Source of the DNA: Sphingomonas sp.
GTDB taxonomy: Bacteria; Pseudomonadota; Alphaproteobacteria; Sphingomonadales; Sphingomonadaceae
Direction: 5' to 3'
Assembly (NCBI GenBank): GCA_017418975.1
Contig: JAFOMG010000012.1
Span: 1-64,000, forward strand
DNA length: 64,000 nucleotides
This document shows positions 1 to 9,056 of this stretch, piece after piece. Each line of letters begins with the position of its first letter. The first letter of the stretch is position 1. Both the position numbers and the translations under genes were made by a program. The notes below the pieces were generated by a model, which was not told the DNA's origin, made no database searches, and worked only from the letters and a program-made list of their open reading frames with translations.

Positions 1-1
1 C

Positions 2-3000
2 CGCGCCCCCCCCCGCGCCGCCGGCGGCGGCGAGGTCACCGGCACCGCGGCGCGCACGATCTACACCTCGGGCGACCAGTCCGCCGGCGCGCTCGTCCAG
101 AGCCTGGGCGGCGGCGGCGGCGCGGGCGGATTCAACCTCTCCGGCTCGATCGCGGGCAGCGCGACCTTTGGCGGCGGCCTGTCCGTCGGCCTGGGCGGCG
201 CGGGCGGCACCGGCGGCAATGCATTGCATGCGACGGGCAGCGCGCTCGCCGCCGTCCACACGCTCGGCGACCAGTCGCGCGGCGTGGTGGTCCAGTCGAA
301 CGGCGGCGGCGGCGGCGTCGGCGGGTTCAACGTCTCGGGCAGCATCGGCGGATCGGGCAACTATGGCGCGGCGGTCAATATCGGCCTGGGCGGCTCCGGC
401 GGCGGCGCCGGCAATGGCGGCGAAGTCGATGCGAGCGCGGTCTCGATCCTGACCGAAGGCAACCAGTCGACCGCGATCACCGCGCAGAGCCTGGGCGGCG
501 GCGGCGGCACCGGCGGGTTCAACGTCTCCGGCGGCATCGGCATCTCGGGCACCGTCGCCGGCGCGATCAATGTCGGCATCGGCGGATCGGGCGGATCGGG
601 CGGCGACGCCGGCAAGGTCACCCTCACCGTCACCGGCACCACCGCGACCGCAGGCGACGAGAGCGACGGCATCCTGGCGCAGAGCGTGGGCGGCGGCGGC
701 GGCGCGGGCGCGTTCAACGTCTCGGGCGGCATCGCGGTGGCCAAGGACGGGGCCGGCACGCTCGGCATCGGCCTGGGCGGCGCGGGCGGCAGCGGCGGCG
801 ACGGCAAGGCCGTCACGCTCAACGTCAACCAGGGCGTTGCCGACACCGCCGATACGCTGGTCGCGGTCTCCACCGAAGGCGACGACGCGCGCGGCATCGT
901 CGCGCAGAGCCTGGGCGGCGGCGGCGGCAACGGCGCGTTCAACGTCACCGGCGGCATCGCCGGATCGAAGAGCGGCGCCGGCAATATCGGCGTGGGCATC
1001 GGCGGCGCCGGCGCCACCGCGGGCAATGCCGAAGCCGTGATCGCCAACATCAACGGCGACGTCGCCACGCGCGGCGCGCGCTCGGGCGGCGCGCTGATCC
1101 AGTCGGTCGGCGGCGGCGGCGGCAATGGCGGGTTCAACATCTCGGGCGGCATCGCGGTCTCGAAGGAGCTCACCGGCAACGTGCTGGTCGGCGTCGGCGG
1201 GTTCGGCGGCGCGGGCGGCGACGCGGGCACGGTCGACGCGACCCTGACCAGCGACATCGGCACCAGGGGCGACGATTCGCTGGGCCTGACCGTGCAGAGC
1301 CTGGGCGGCAGCGGCGGCAACGGCGCGTTCAACGTCACCGGCGGCCTCAGCCTCAGCGCCGGCAATGGCAGCTCGGGCACGCTGGGCGTGGGCGTCGGCG
1401 GCTTTGGCGACAGCGGCGGCAATGCCAAGGCAGTTACCGCCGCGCTCACCGGCGATGTCGGGACGCTCGGCGCGCGCAGCGGCGCGATCCTGATCCAGTC
1501 GGCCGGCGGCGGCGGCGGCAATGGCGGGTTCAACGTCACCGGCAGCATCGCCCTTTCCAGCGGCGGCACCGGCACGCTCGGTGTCGGCATCGGCGGCTTT
1601 GGCGGCAATGGCGGCGACGCGGCCACGGTCGACGCCACGCTTTCGGGCAATGTCGCGACCAGCGGCGCGGAATCGGCCGGCGCGCTGATCCAGAGCCTGG
1701 GCGGCGGCGGCGGCAACGGCGCGTTCAACGTCACCGGCTCGCTCTCGATCTCGGCGGGCAACAACACTTCCATCGGCGCCGCGATCGGCATTGGCGGCTT
1801 TGGCGGCGACGGCGGCATCAGCCAGAAGGTCACCGCCAGCGTGGCCGGCGACTATCGGACCCGGGGCAGCGATTCGGCCGGCGTGGTGGCGCAAAGCATC
1901 GCGGGCGGCGGCGGCGCGGGCGGGATCAACGTATCCGGCGCGATCGCCCTCTCCACCGGCACCGCGGGCACCGCCTCGATCGGCATCGGCGGCTTTGGCG
2001 GCGACGGCGGCAAGGCCGGCGACGTCGAGCTGACCCGCACCGGAAACACCGTGACCGGCGGCGCCGATTCCGACGGCCTCGTCGCGCAGAGCATCGGCGG
2101 CGGCGGCGGCCGCGGCGGCATCGACGTGGCCGGCGGCATCTCCGGCAGCACCAGCGGCAGCACCGGCTCGTTCGGCTTCGGCCTGGGCGGCTTCGGCGGC
2201 GGCGGCGGCGAAGCGGGCAACGTCACCGCGCGCGTGACCGGCAATGTGCTCGCGACCGGCAATGGCGGCGTGGTCGCGCACGCGGCGCAGACGATCAACT
2301 TCCTTGGTTTCGACTTCAGCTTCCCCGCCTATCGCACCATCGCGAACGGCTCGAACGGCGTGATCGCGCAGAGCGTGGGCGGCGGCGGCGGCCAGGGCGG
2401 GATCAATGTCACCGGCCAGATCGCCCTCACCTCGCCCGGCTCGAGCAGCGCGAGCCGCGTCGCCGCGCTGGGCATCGGCGGTTTCGGCGGCGATGGCGGC
2501 AATGCCGGCACGGTCGAGCTGAGCGTGAAGGCGCCGGGCGCCGACCGCGTGCAGGTCGTCGCTTCGGGCGACGAGCGCTCGGCGGTGATCGCCCAGTCGC
2601 TCGGCGGCAGCGGCGGCATCGGCGGGATCAACGTCTCGGGCGGGATCTCGCTCGACGGCCAGCTCACCGTCGGGATCGGCGGCTTCGGCGGCGATGGCGG
2701 CCTGGGCCGCAAGGTGACCGCCAATGTCGATGCCGACCTGTTCGCCCAGGGCACCAGCGCGCGCGGCCTGCTCGTCCAGTCGGTCGGCGGCGGCGGCGGC
2801 ACCGGCGGCATCAACATCTCCGGCGGGATCACCGCCGACACGACCGCGACCGAGCCGACGCTCGTCTTCGGCATCGGCGGCTTCGGCGGCGCGGGCAATG
2901 CCAGCGGCGACGTGATCGCCACCCAGAACGGCCAGGTGATGGTCGACGGCTATGAGGCCGCCGGCATCATCGTCCAGTCGGTCGCGGGCGGCGGCGGCGA

Positions 3001-6000
3001 TGGCGGGCTCAACGTCTCGGCGGCGCTGAACAATGCCGGCGCCGGCAAGTCGAAGCTCACCGGCGTCGCGCTCGCCGCCGGCCTGGGCGGCACCGGCGGC
3101 ACCGGCGCCGATGCGGGCGACGTCACCTTCACCAGCAACGGCAATGTGCTGGTCAACACCAAGGTGACCAGCGGCGCCGGCGGCGCGGTCACGCTTTCGG
3201 CGACCGACTATGTCGGCAAGGCGACGGGCATCCTCGTCCAGTCGGTGGGCGGCGGCGGCGGCCAGGGCGGCATCGACGTGGCCGGCGCGGTCTCGCGCCA
3301 GGGCGCGCCGATCGCGCTCGGCATCGGCGGCACCGGCGGCGCGGGCGGCAATGCCGGCGATGTGACGGTGACGCGCGGCTATACCATGGTCGGCGGCGTC
3401 GAGACCGCGACGCCCGGCCTCATCCGCACTTTCGGCGACGAATCGAACGGGATGACCGTGCAGTCGATCGGCGGCGGCGGCGGCAATGCCGGGTTCAACC
3501 TGGTGCTCGACGTCACGCTGGCGCCGGCGGGCAACAGCCCGTTCGCGGCGGTGGTCAATGTCGGCGGCTCGGGCGGCGACGCGGGCGCGGGCGGCGACGT
3601 CACGCTGCGGCACCGCGGCGATATCGGCACCAGCGGCGCGCTGAGCGACGGCATCCTCGCCCAGTCGATCAGCAAGGGCGGCGGCAACGGCACCTTCAAC
3701 CTGGCCGGCGGCTATACCCGCGACGCCAACCAGCTCAACCTGAGCATCGGCGGGCGCGGCGGCATCGGCGGCGAGGCCGGCGATGTCGAAGTGGATCATG
3801 ACGGCGCGATCGTCACCACCGGCGAGCGTTCGATCGGCATCCATGCCCAGTCGATCGGGGGCGGCGGCGGCAATGCCTCGTTCGATTTCGGCCTGGTGCC
3901 GGGCGCGAAGAACCAGTTCGCGCTGAGCCTCGGCCAGTCGGGCGGCACCGGCGGCACCGGCGGCGAAGTGACGGTGAACGCCGCGGGCGCGATCGACACC
4001 AGCGGCGGCTATTCCTCGGCGATCTTCGCCCAGTCGGTCGGCGGCGGCGGCGGCAACAGCGGCTCGTTCAAGATCGGCGGCACCGTGGGCACCGGCAGCG
4101 GCAGCTCGGCACAGAGCTTCGCCGGCAGCGTCGGCGTCGGCCTGGACGGCGGCGTCGGGGCGACCGGCGGCGCGGTCTCGGTCGTCAACGCGGCGAACCT
4201 CACCACGCGCGGCGTCGAATCGCGCGGCATCTGGGCGCAGAGCATCGGCGGGTCGGGCGGCGCGGGCGGCAGCGGCACCGGCGTGATGGTCAACACCACG
4301 GCGGCGCTCACGGTCGCGGTGGGCGGCACCGGCGGCGTCGGCTCGAAGAGCTCGACCGTCGATGTCGGCAACAGCGCGCGGATCGTCACCGGCGGCGACG
4401 ATGCGGACGGCATCCTCGCCCAGAGCATCGGCGGCGGCGGCGGCACCGGCGGCTTCGCGGCGAGCGTCGCGCTGCAATATAAGGGCAGCGGCAACACTTC
4501 GAACACCATGGGCATCGCGGTAGGCGGCTCGGGCGGCACCGCGGGCATCGGCGACACGGTGACGGTGACCAACACCGGCGTGATCGCCACCAGCGGCGCG
4601 CGCGCCTTCGGCATCCGCGCCCAGTCGATCGGCGGCGGCGGCGGCATCGGCGGCGCGGTCATCGACTTCCGCGCCCAGGGCAAGAGCGCCAACAACTCGA
4701 TCAACGTCAATGTCGGCGGCGCCGGCGGCACGGGCGAGAAGGCGGGCGACGTCTCGGTCACCAACGAGGGCCTGATCTGGACCAAGGGCGAGGATGCCGC
4801 GGGCATCAGCGCCAATTCGATCGGCGGCGGCGGCGGCGATGCGGGGCTGGTGCTCCAGCTCGCGGTGGGCGCCACCGGGGCGGACAAGCAGACGCACAGT
4901 GCGCGCGTCACCATCGGCGGCAATGGCGGCAGCGGCGGCGCGGGCGGCAAGGTCACCGTGGTGAACCGCGACACCGGCGGCGCCAATTCGGGCGACATCC
5001 TCACCGAGGGCAAGGGCGCCTATGGCATCTTCGCCCAGTCGCTGGGCGGCGGCGGCGGCAACAGCTCGACCATCCTGGCGCTGACCGGCGTCTCGTCGGG
5101 CAAGGACAGCGTCGCCTTCGGCTTCAATTTCGGCGCGGTCGGCGGCAGCGGCAATATCGGCGGCGTGGTCGAGGTGACCAATGCCGGCACGATCGAGACC
5201 AGGGGCGAAGGCGCGCACGGCATCCTCGCCCAGTCGATCGGCGGCGGCGGCGGCAATGGCGGGATGGCGCTCACCGGCAGCCTGCTGATCGGCGCGCCGA
5301 CCTCGGCGCCGCTGATCGCGATCGGCGGCGTGGGCGGCAATGGCGGCAATGGCGGCGCGGTCACCGTGACCAACAGCGGCTCGATCCTCACCCGCGGCGC
5401 CAAGGCGAACGGCATCGTGGCGCAGAGCATCGGCGGCGGCGGCGGCAATGCCGGGCTGGGCGCGGCGCTCACCCCGGAGCCGGCCAGCCTAACCCTGTCC
5501 AACGAGATCGCGCTGATCGTCGGCCTCACCGGCGGCGGCACCGGCGGCACCGGCGGCGCGGTCACGGTCAACCAGACCGGCGACATCACCGTGCTCGGCG
5601 CAGGTTCGCAGGCGATCGTCGCGGAGAGCATCAATGGCGGCGGCGGCACGCTGGGCCTCGACTTCAGCGGCATCACCGGCCTGCCGGGCCTGCCCGTGGT
5701 CGGCCCGCACGGCAATACCGAGCGGCCCAACCCGCTGGTCGTCGCCCGCGCGGGCGCCGACGGCGCTTCCGGCATGAACGCCGGCAAGGTGACGGTGAAC
5801 TCGAACGGCACGATCGGCGCGGGCGGGCGCAACGGCGTCGGCATCAGTAACCAGGCGATCGGCGGCGGCGGCGGCACGATCGACATCGACCTCGACATCG
5901 TCGCGCTCCGCGACCCGACCGTCACCGACCCGCAGGCGCCCGTCGGCGTCCGGCTGGCGCTGGGCGGCCTGGGCGGCGCCGACAATGACGGCGGCGACAT

Positions 6001-8887
6001 CACCGGCAGCCATGCGGGCAGCGTCACCACCAATGGCGACGGCGCGGCGGGCGCGCTGGCCCAGTCGATCGGCGGCGGCGGCGGCCGGGGCATCATCGAC
6101 GTGACCGCCGAGCTCGCGTCCTTCTTCGCCGGCGCCTCGGTCACGCTCGGCGCCGACGGCACCACCGGCGCCTCGGGCGGCGCGATCCAGCGCGGCATGA
6201 CCGGCGCGATCAGCACCACCGGCAAGTTCGCGCCCGGCGCGATCGTCCAGTCGATCGGCGGCGGCGGCGGCTCGGCGATCGTCGAGATCGCCCTGGGCAC
6301 GGGCGCCACGGCGGCCGCGCCCAGCGTGCTCGATGTCGACGCCACCGCGCCCGGCACCGGCCCCAGCGCAGGGCTCGCCCCCCAGAGCCAGCGCGCGCTG
6401 GCCTATTGGCTGGCGGGCGCCGGCGCGGATCCGCTGGCGGCCGCGCCGCCCGCGGTTCCGCCGACCGCCATCGCGCTCGGCGCCAATGGCGGCGCCGGGC
6501 TCGACGGCGGCACCGTCACCCTCGCCTATGCCGGCGGCTTCGCCACGCTGGGCGACTATTCGCCGGCGCTGGTCGTCCAGTCGATCGGCGCGGGCGGCGG
6601 CGAGGTGCGCCTCACCGGCGGCAGCGCCATCGTCACCCTGGGCGGCAGCGGCGGCGCGAGCGGCAATGGCGGCAGCGTCACCGTGTCGAACAACGGCGCG
6701 GTCCAGACCGCCGGCAACCATGCGCATGGCGTGTTCCTCCAGTCGATCGGCGGCGGCGGCGGCGCGGTGCTGGGCGCAATCGATTCCGCCAGCATCGCCT
6801 TCAACCCGGGCAATACCGGCAATGGCGGCGCCATCCGCTTCGACCAGACCGGCAACATCGCGGTGCTCGGCGCCAATTCCATCGGCGTGGTCGCGCAGTC
6901 GCTCGGCGGCGGCGGCGGCTGGGTCGAGGGGATCTTCGCCGGCAACGGCACCGGCACCGGCGCGGGCGGCGCGATCGACCTGCGCCTCTCCGGCTCGGTC
7001 TTCGCCGCCGGCCTGAACTCGACCGGCATCTTCGCCCAGAGCCAGGGCAGCACCGGCACGGGCAATATCCGCGTCACCGCCAACAACCTGGTGCGCGGCG
7101 GCGCCGGCACCGGCGCCGGCATCCGCCTGGCCGGCGGCGCGGCCAACCTGATCCAGCTCACCTCCGGCTCGATCAGCGCGGTCTCCGGCCTCGCGATCGA
7201 CACCGGCGCGGGCAACGACCGGGTGGAGAACAGCGGCACGATCATCGGCAATGTCGACCTGGGCAGCGGAACCAACGCCCTGGTCAACAACGCCAGCGGC
7301 GTCTTCATCGCCTTCAGCCGGATCGACCTGCGCGACGGCGCCGGCTCGAGCGGGAGCTTCGCCAATGCGGGCGACTTCCAGATGGGCCTTGCCGCCAGCC
7401 GCACTCCGATCGACCTGCTGCACGGCGCCAGCTTCGCCAATCTGGACGGCGTTGGCACCCCCGCGACCAACCTGCTCTACGGCGCCCGCGTCATCAACAC
7501 GGTCGATCTCGACGGCGACTTCACCCAGAGCGCCACCGGCCACCTGGCGTTCGACGTCGCCTTCGGCCCCTATGCGTCGGACCGCGTCAATGTGAGCGGC
7601 AACACCAGCGTGGCCGGCACCGGCGACGTGATCCTCACCTGGATGCAGGACAAGAACCCGGTCACCCTGTTCGCCACGGCGGGCACGGCGACCAACAACG
7701 GGCTCGTCATCCGCGACACGCTGGCGGTCGACTATCGCGTGCTCGCCAACAGCGCCGGCATCCAGCTCGCCTTCGACACCAATTTCGGCCAGCCCTTCCT
7801 CAACGGCAACGAGCGCGCGCTCGGCGCCTATATGGACCGCGCGGTGACGGCGGGCAGCTCGGCCGGGATCGGCCGCCTGCTGGCCCTGCTCGGCAACATC
7901 CAGGCCGGCGGCGAGGCCCAGTATCGCGCGATCTTCGACCAGCTGAACCCCGAGCCCTATCTGATCGCCTCGCTCACCCAGTTCGGCGCGGCGCGCGACT
8001 TCTCGTCCAACCTGTTCGGCTGCGGCACGCTCGCCGGCCCGGCGGGCGATGGCTGCGCGTGGAGCCAGGCCGGCGGCCATGTCTTCAAGCGCAGCGGCGA
8101 CGGCGAGCATGCCAGCGTCCGCGGCGATACCGACGGCCGCTTCCGCGCCGGCTTCGAGAAGCCGCTGGGCGGCGACTGGATGATCGGCGGCGCGATCGGC
8201 TATGACAGCCTCGGCAATGCCAGGATCGACGGGCTGCGCGCCAATTCGGACGGCAACGGTGTCCATGCCGGTATCGGCGCGCGCTATGCGGGTGCGAGCG
8301 GCGCGCAGTTCGCCGCCTCGGTGAGCGGCGGCTGGCAATGGACCGAGCTGCGCCGCGGCGTGAGCATCTTCGACACGCGCCAGGGCGTGGGCAACCAGGG
8401 CACCGGCTATTTCCAGGGCAGCGCCGAGGCGGCCTGGGTGCTCGGCCAGGGCATGGTGTTCGCGCGGCCGGCGGTGCGCGGCTTCGTCACCGCGCTGCGC
8501 CAGGGCGGCTTCACCGAGCACGGGCTCGAGGGCCTGGGCGTCGAGAGCCTCTCGCACACCCAGTGGATCGGCACCGTCGCGCCCGAGCTGAGCCTGGGCG
8601 TGCGGCTCGCCGGCAGCGGCCCGACCAGCGCGACCTTCGCGATCACCGGCGGCGGCGTGTTCAACACCACCGACCGGATCGCGGCGCCGTTCCGCCTGCT
8701 CGGCGGCAACGCCTCGGCCGCGCCGGCGACGATCACGACGCTGATGGATCGCCAGGCCGCGCATGTCGGCGCGGAGCTGCGGGTGGTGGGCAACGAGAAC
8801 CTGTCGCTGCGGCTCGGCTATGACGGCGAGTTCGGCAAGCGCACCACGGATCATCGCGCCAGCCTGAGCGCCCGCATCCGCTTCTGA
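2..8887 (+). CDS. Giant repeat-rich autotransporter, 5'-truncated by the window
   Basis: Type V secreted adhesin-like protein: a surface passenger exported through its own C-terminal outer-membrane barrel. The frame is open from base 2 to the TGA at 8885-8887 (about 2961 codons), with no start or signal peptide, so the N-terminus lies outside the window. Bases 2-7100 encode about 35 Gly-rich units built on QS(L/V/I)GGGGG followed by (F/I)N(V/I)(S/T)G. Bases 7140-7800 encode a beta-helix end with repeats such as NSGTI and NNASG. The last ~285 residues, from about 8030, look like an autotransporter beta-domain: alternating aromatic and polar strands, a Cys pair at about 8032-8055, and the terminal IRF expected for BAM recognition. 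The family is seen in the sequence; the adhesin role is inferred. The passenger is unusually long. The first six codons (RAPPRA, from a run of nine C) do not fit the repeat and may be a contig-edge artefact. Confidence 0.9.
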   Translation, partial: RAPPRAAGGGEVTGTAARTIYTSGDQSAGALVQSLGGGGGAGGFNLSGSIAGSATFGGGLSVGLGGAGGTGGNALHATGSALAAVHTLGDQSRGVVVQSNGGGGGVGGFNVSGSIGGSGNYGAAVNIGLGGSGGGAGNGGEVDASAVSILTEGNQSTAITAQSLGGGGGTGGFNVSGGIGISGTVAGAINVGIGGSGGSGGDAGKVTLTVTGTTATAGDESDGILAQSVGGGGGAGAFNVSGGIAVAKDGAGTLGIGLGGAGGSGGDGKAVTLNVNQGVADTADTLVAVSTEGDDARGIVAQSLGGGGGNGAFNVTGGIAGSKSGAGNIGVGIGGAGATAGNAEAVIANINGDVATRGARSGGALIQSVGGGGGNGGFNISGGIAVSKELTGNVLVGVGGFGGAGGDAGTVDATLTSDIGTRGDDSLGLTVQSLGGSGGNGAFNVTGGLSLSAGNGSSGTLGVGVGGFGDSGGNAKAVTAALTGDVGTLGARSGAILIQSAGGGGGNGGFNVTGSIALSSGGTGTLGVGIGGFGGNGGDAATVDATLSGNVATSGAESAGALIQSLGGGGGNGAFNVTGSLSISAGNNTSIGAAIGIGGFGGDGGISQKVTASVAGDYRTRGSDSAGVVAQSIAGGGGAGGINVSGAIALSTGTAGTASIGIGGFGGDGGKAGDVELTRTGNTVTGGADSDGLVAQSIGGGGGRGGIDVAGGISGSTSGSTGSFGFGLGGFGGGGGEAGNVTARVTGNVLATGNGGVVAHAAQTINFLGFDFSFPAYRTIANGSNGVIAQSVGGGGGQGGINVTGQIALTSPGSSSASRVAALGIGGFGGDGGNAGTVELSVKAPGADRVQVVASGDERSAVIAQSLGGSGGIGGINVSGGISLDGQLTVGIGGFGGDGGLGRKVTANVDADLFAQGTSARGLLVQSVGGGGGTGGINISGGITADTTATEPTLVFGIGGFGGAGNASGDVIATQNGQVMVDGYEAAGIIVQSVAGGGGDGGLNVSAALNNAGAGKSKLTGVALAAGLGGTGGTGADAGDVTFTSNGNVLVNTKVTSGAGGAVTLSATDYVGKATGILVQSVGGGGGQGGIDVAGAVSRQGAPIALGIGGTGGAGGNAGDVTVTRGYTMVGGVETATPGLIRTFGDESNGMTVQSIGGGGGNAGFNLVLDVTLAPAGNSPFAAVVNVGGSGGDAGAGGDVTLRHRGDIGTSGALSDGILAQSISKGGGNGTFNLAGGYTRDANQLNLSIGGRGGIGGEAGDVEVDHDGAIVTTGERSIGIHAQSIGGGGGNASFDFGLVPGAKNQFALSLGQSGGTGGTGGEVTVNAAGAIDTSGGYSSAIFAQSVGGGGGNSGSFKIGGTVGTGSGSSAQSFAGSVGVGLDGGVGATGGAVSVVNAANLTTRGVESRGIWAQSIGGSGGAGGSGTGVMVNTTAALTVAVGGTGGVGSKSSTVDVGNSARIVTGGDDADGILAQSIGGGGGTGGFAASVALQYKGSGNTSNTMGIAVGGSGGTAGIGDTVTVTNTGVIATSGARAFGIRAQSIGGGGGIGGAVIDFRAQGKSANNSINVNVGGAGGTGEKAGDVSVTNEGLIWTKGEDAAGISANSIGGGGGDAGLVLQLAVGATGADKQTHSARVTIGGNGGSGGAGGKVTVVNRDTGGANSGDILTEGKGAYGIFAQSLGGGGGNSSTILALTGVSSGKDSVAFGFNFGAVGGSGNIGGVVEVTNAGTIETRGEGAHGILAQSIGGGGGNGGMALTGSLLIGAPTSAPLIAIGGVGGNGGNGGAVTVTNSGSILTRGAKANGIVAQSIGGGGGNAGLGAALTPEPASLTLSNEIALIVGLTGGGTGGTGGAVTVNQTGDITVLGAGSQAIVAESINGGGGTLGLDFSGITGLPGLPVVGPHGNTERPNPLVVARAGADGASGMNAGKVTVNSNGTIGAGGRNGVGISNQAIGGGGGTIDIDLDIVALRDPTVTDPQAPVGVRLALGGLGGADNDGGDITGSHAGSVTTNGDGAAGALAQSIGGGGGRGIIDVTAELASFFAGASVTLGADGTTGASGGAIQRGMTGAISTTGKFAPGAIVQSIGGGGGSAIVEIALGTGATAAAPSVLDVDATAPGTGPSAGLAPQSQRALAYWLAGAGADPLAAAPPAVPPTAIALGANGGAGLDGGTVTLAYAGGFATLGDYSPALVVQSIGAGGGEVRLTGGSAIVTLGGSGGASGNGGSVTVSNNGAVQTAGNHAHGVFLQSIGGGGGAVLGAIDSASIAFNPGNTGNGGAIRFDQTGNIAVLGANSIGVVAQSLGGGGGWVEGIFAGNGTGTGAGGAIDLRLSGSVFAAGLNSTGIFAQSQGSTGTGNIRVTANNLVRGGAGTGAGIRLAGGAANLIQLTSGSISAVSGLAIDTGAGNDRVENSGTIIGNVDLGSGTNALVNNASGVFIAFSRIDLRDGAGSSGSFANAGDFQMGLAASRTPIDLLHGASFANLDGVGTPATNLLYGARVINTVDLDGDFTQSATGHLAFDVAFGPYASDRVNVSGNTSVAGTGDVILTWMQDKNPVTLFATAGTATNNGLVIRDTLAVDYRVLANSAGIQLAFDTNFGQPFLNGNERALGAYMDRAVTAGSSAGIGRLLALLGNIQAGGEAQYRAIFDQLNPEPYLIASLTQFGAARDFSSNLFGCGTLAGPAGDGCAWSQAGGHVFKRSGDGEHASVRGDTDGRFRAGFEKPLGGDWMIGGAIGYDSLGNARIDGLRANSDGNGVHAGIGARYAGASGAQFAASVSGGWQWTELRRGVSIFDTRQGVGNQGTGYFQGSAEAAWVLGQGMVFARPAVRGFVTALRQGGFTEHGLEGLGVESLSHTQWIGTVAPELSLGVRLAGSGPTSATFAITGGGVFNTTDRIAAPFRLLGGNASAAPATITTLMDRQAAHVGAELRVVGNENLSLRLGYDGEFGKRTTDHRASLSARIRF
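50..7070 (+). repeat. About 35 tandem Gly-rich passenger repeats
   Basis: In-frame tandem units of roughly 50-110 codons (most about 60-70), each starting with (A/V)QS(L/V/I)GGGGG. Three zones can be read. Units up to about base 1900 carry FNVTG or FNVSG after the glycines. Units from about 1900 to 3400 carry I(N/D)V(S/A)G. Later units lose this second motif and diverge in length. The core glycines are nearly all GGC codons, giving (GGC)5-6 tracts that could change length by whole codons. Each unit also contains a second GG(F/S/T)GG segment about 25-30 residues downstream, consistent with a beta-helical rung. Confidence 0.85.
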
Positions 8888-8978
8888 TCGCATGGGGGCT
8901 GTCCAGGGCATGAGGCGCGCCCTGGGCAGCTCCGTCAAGCCGATCGAGCAGCCCCCGGCGGATCACATTGACGAGATC

Positions 8979-9018
8979 CCAATAGCCGTCATCCTCGCGA
9001 AGGCGGCGATGGCCGGGC
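8979..9018. repeat. Degenerate GTCATCC-type intergenic repeat
   Basis: The gap after the autotransporter contains ATAGCCGTCATCC followed by an imperfect palindromic GCGAAGGCGGCGATGGC. The same 13-mer occurs in reverse complement at about 60093-60105. This looks like a decayed copy of a GTCATCC..GGATGAC type repeat. No gene is seen in the 169-bp gap. Confidence 0.35.
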
Positions 9019-9056
9019 GGAATACGGGCACGAAGCCCGGACAGCCCGCCCATGCC

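Noticed and set aside
61..6357. Long Pro-rich open frames antisense to the autotransporter
   Set aside because: They result from GGC/GCC codon bias; they lack start signals, domains and consistent composition, and overlap a real gene.
50..7070. CRISPR-like regular direct repeats
   Set aside because: Repeats are in frame, protein-coding and diverged, with no constant spacer/repeat lengths and no cas genes.
5489..8938. 1149-codon antisense open frame across the autotransporter C-terminus
   Set aside because: Low-complexity Ala/Arg/Asp composition, no family features, fully overlapping the beta-barrel coding strand.
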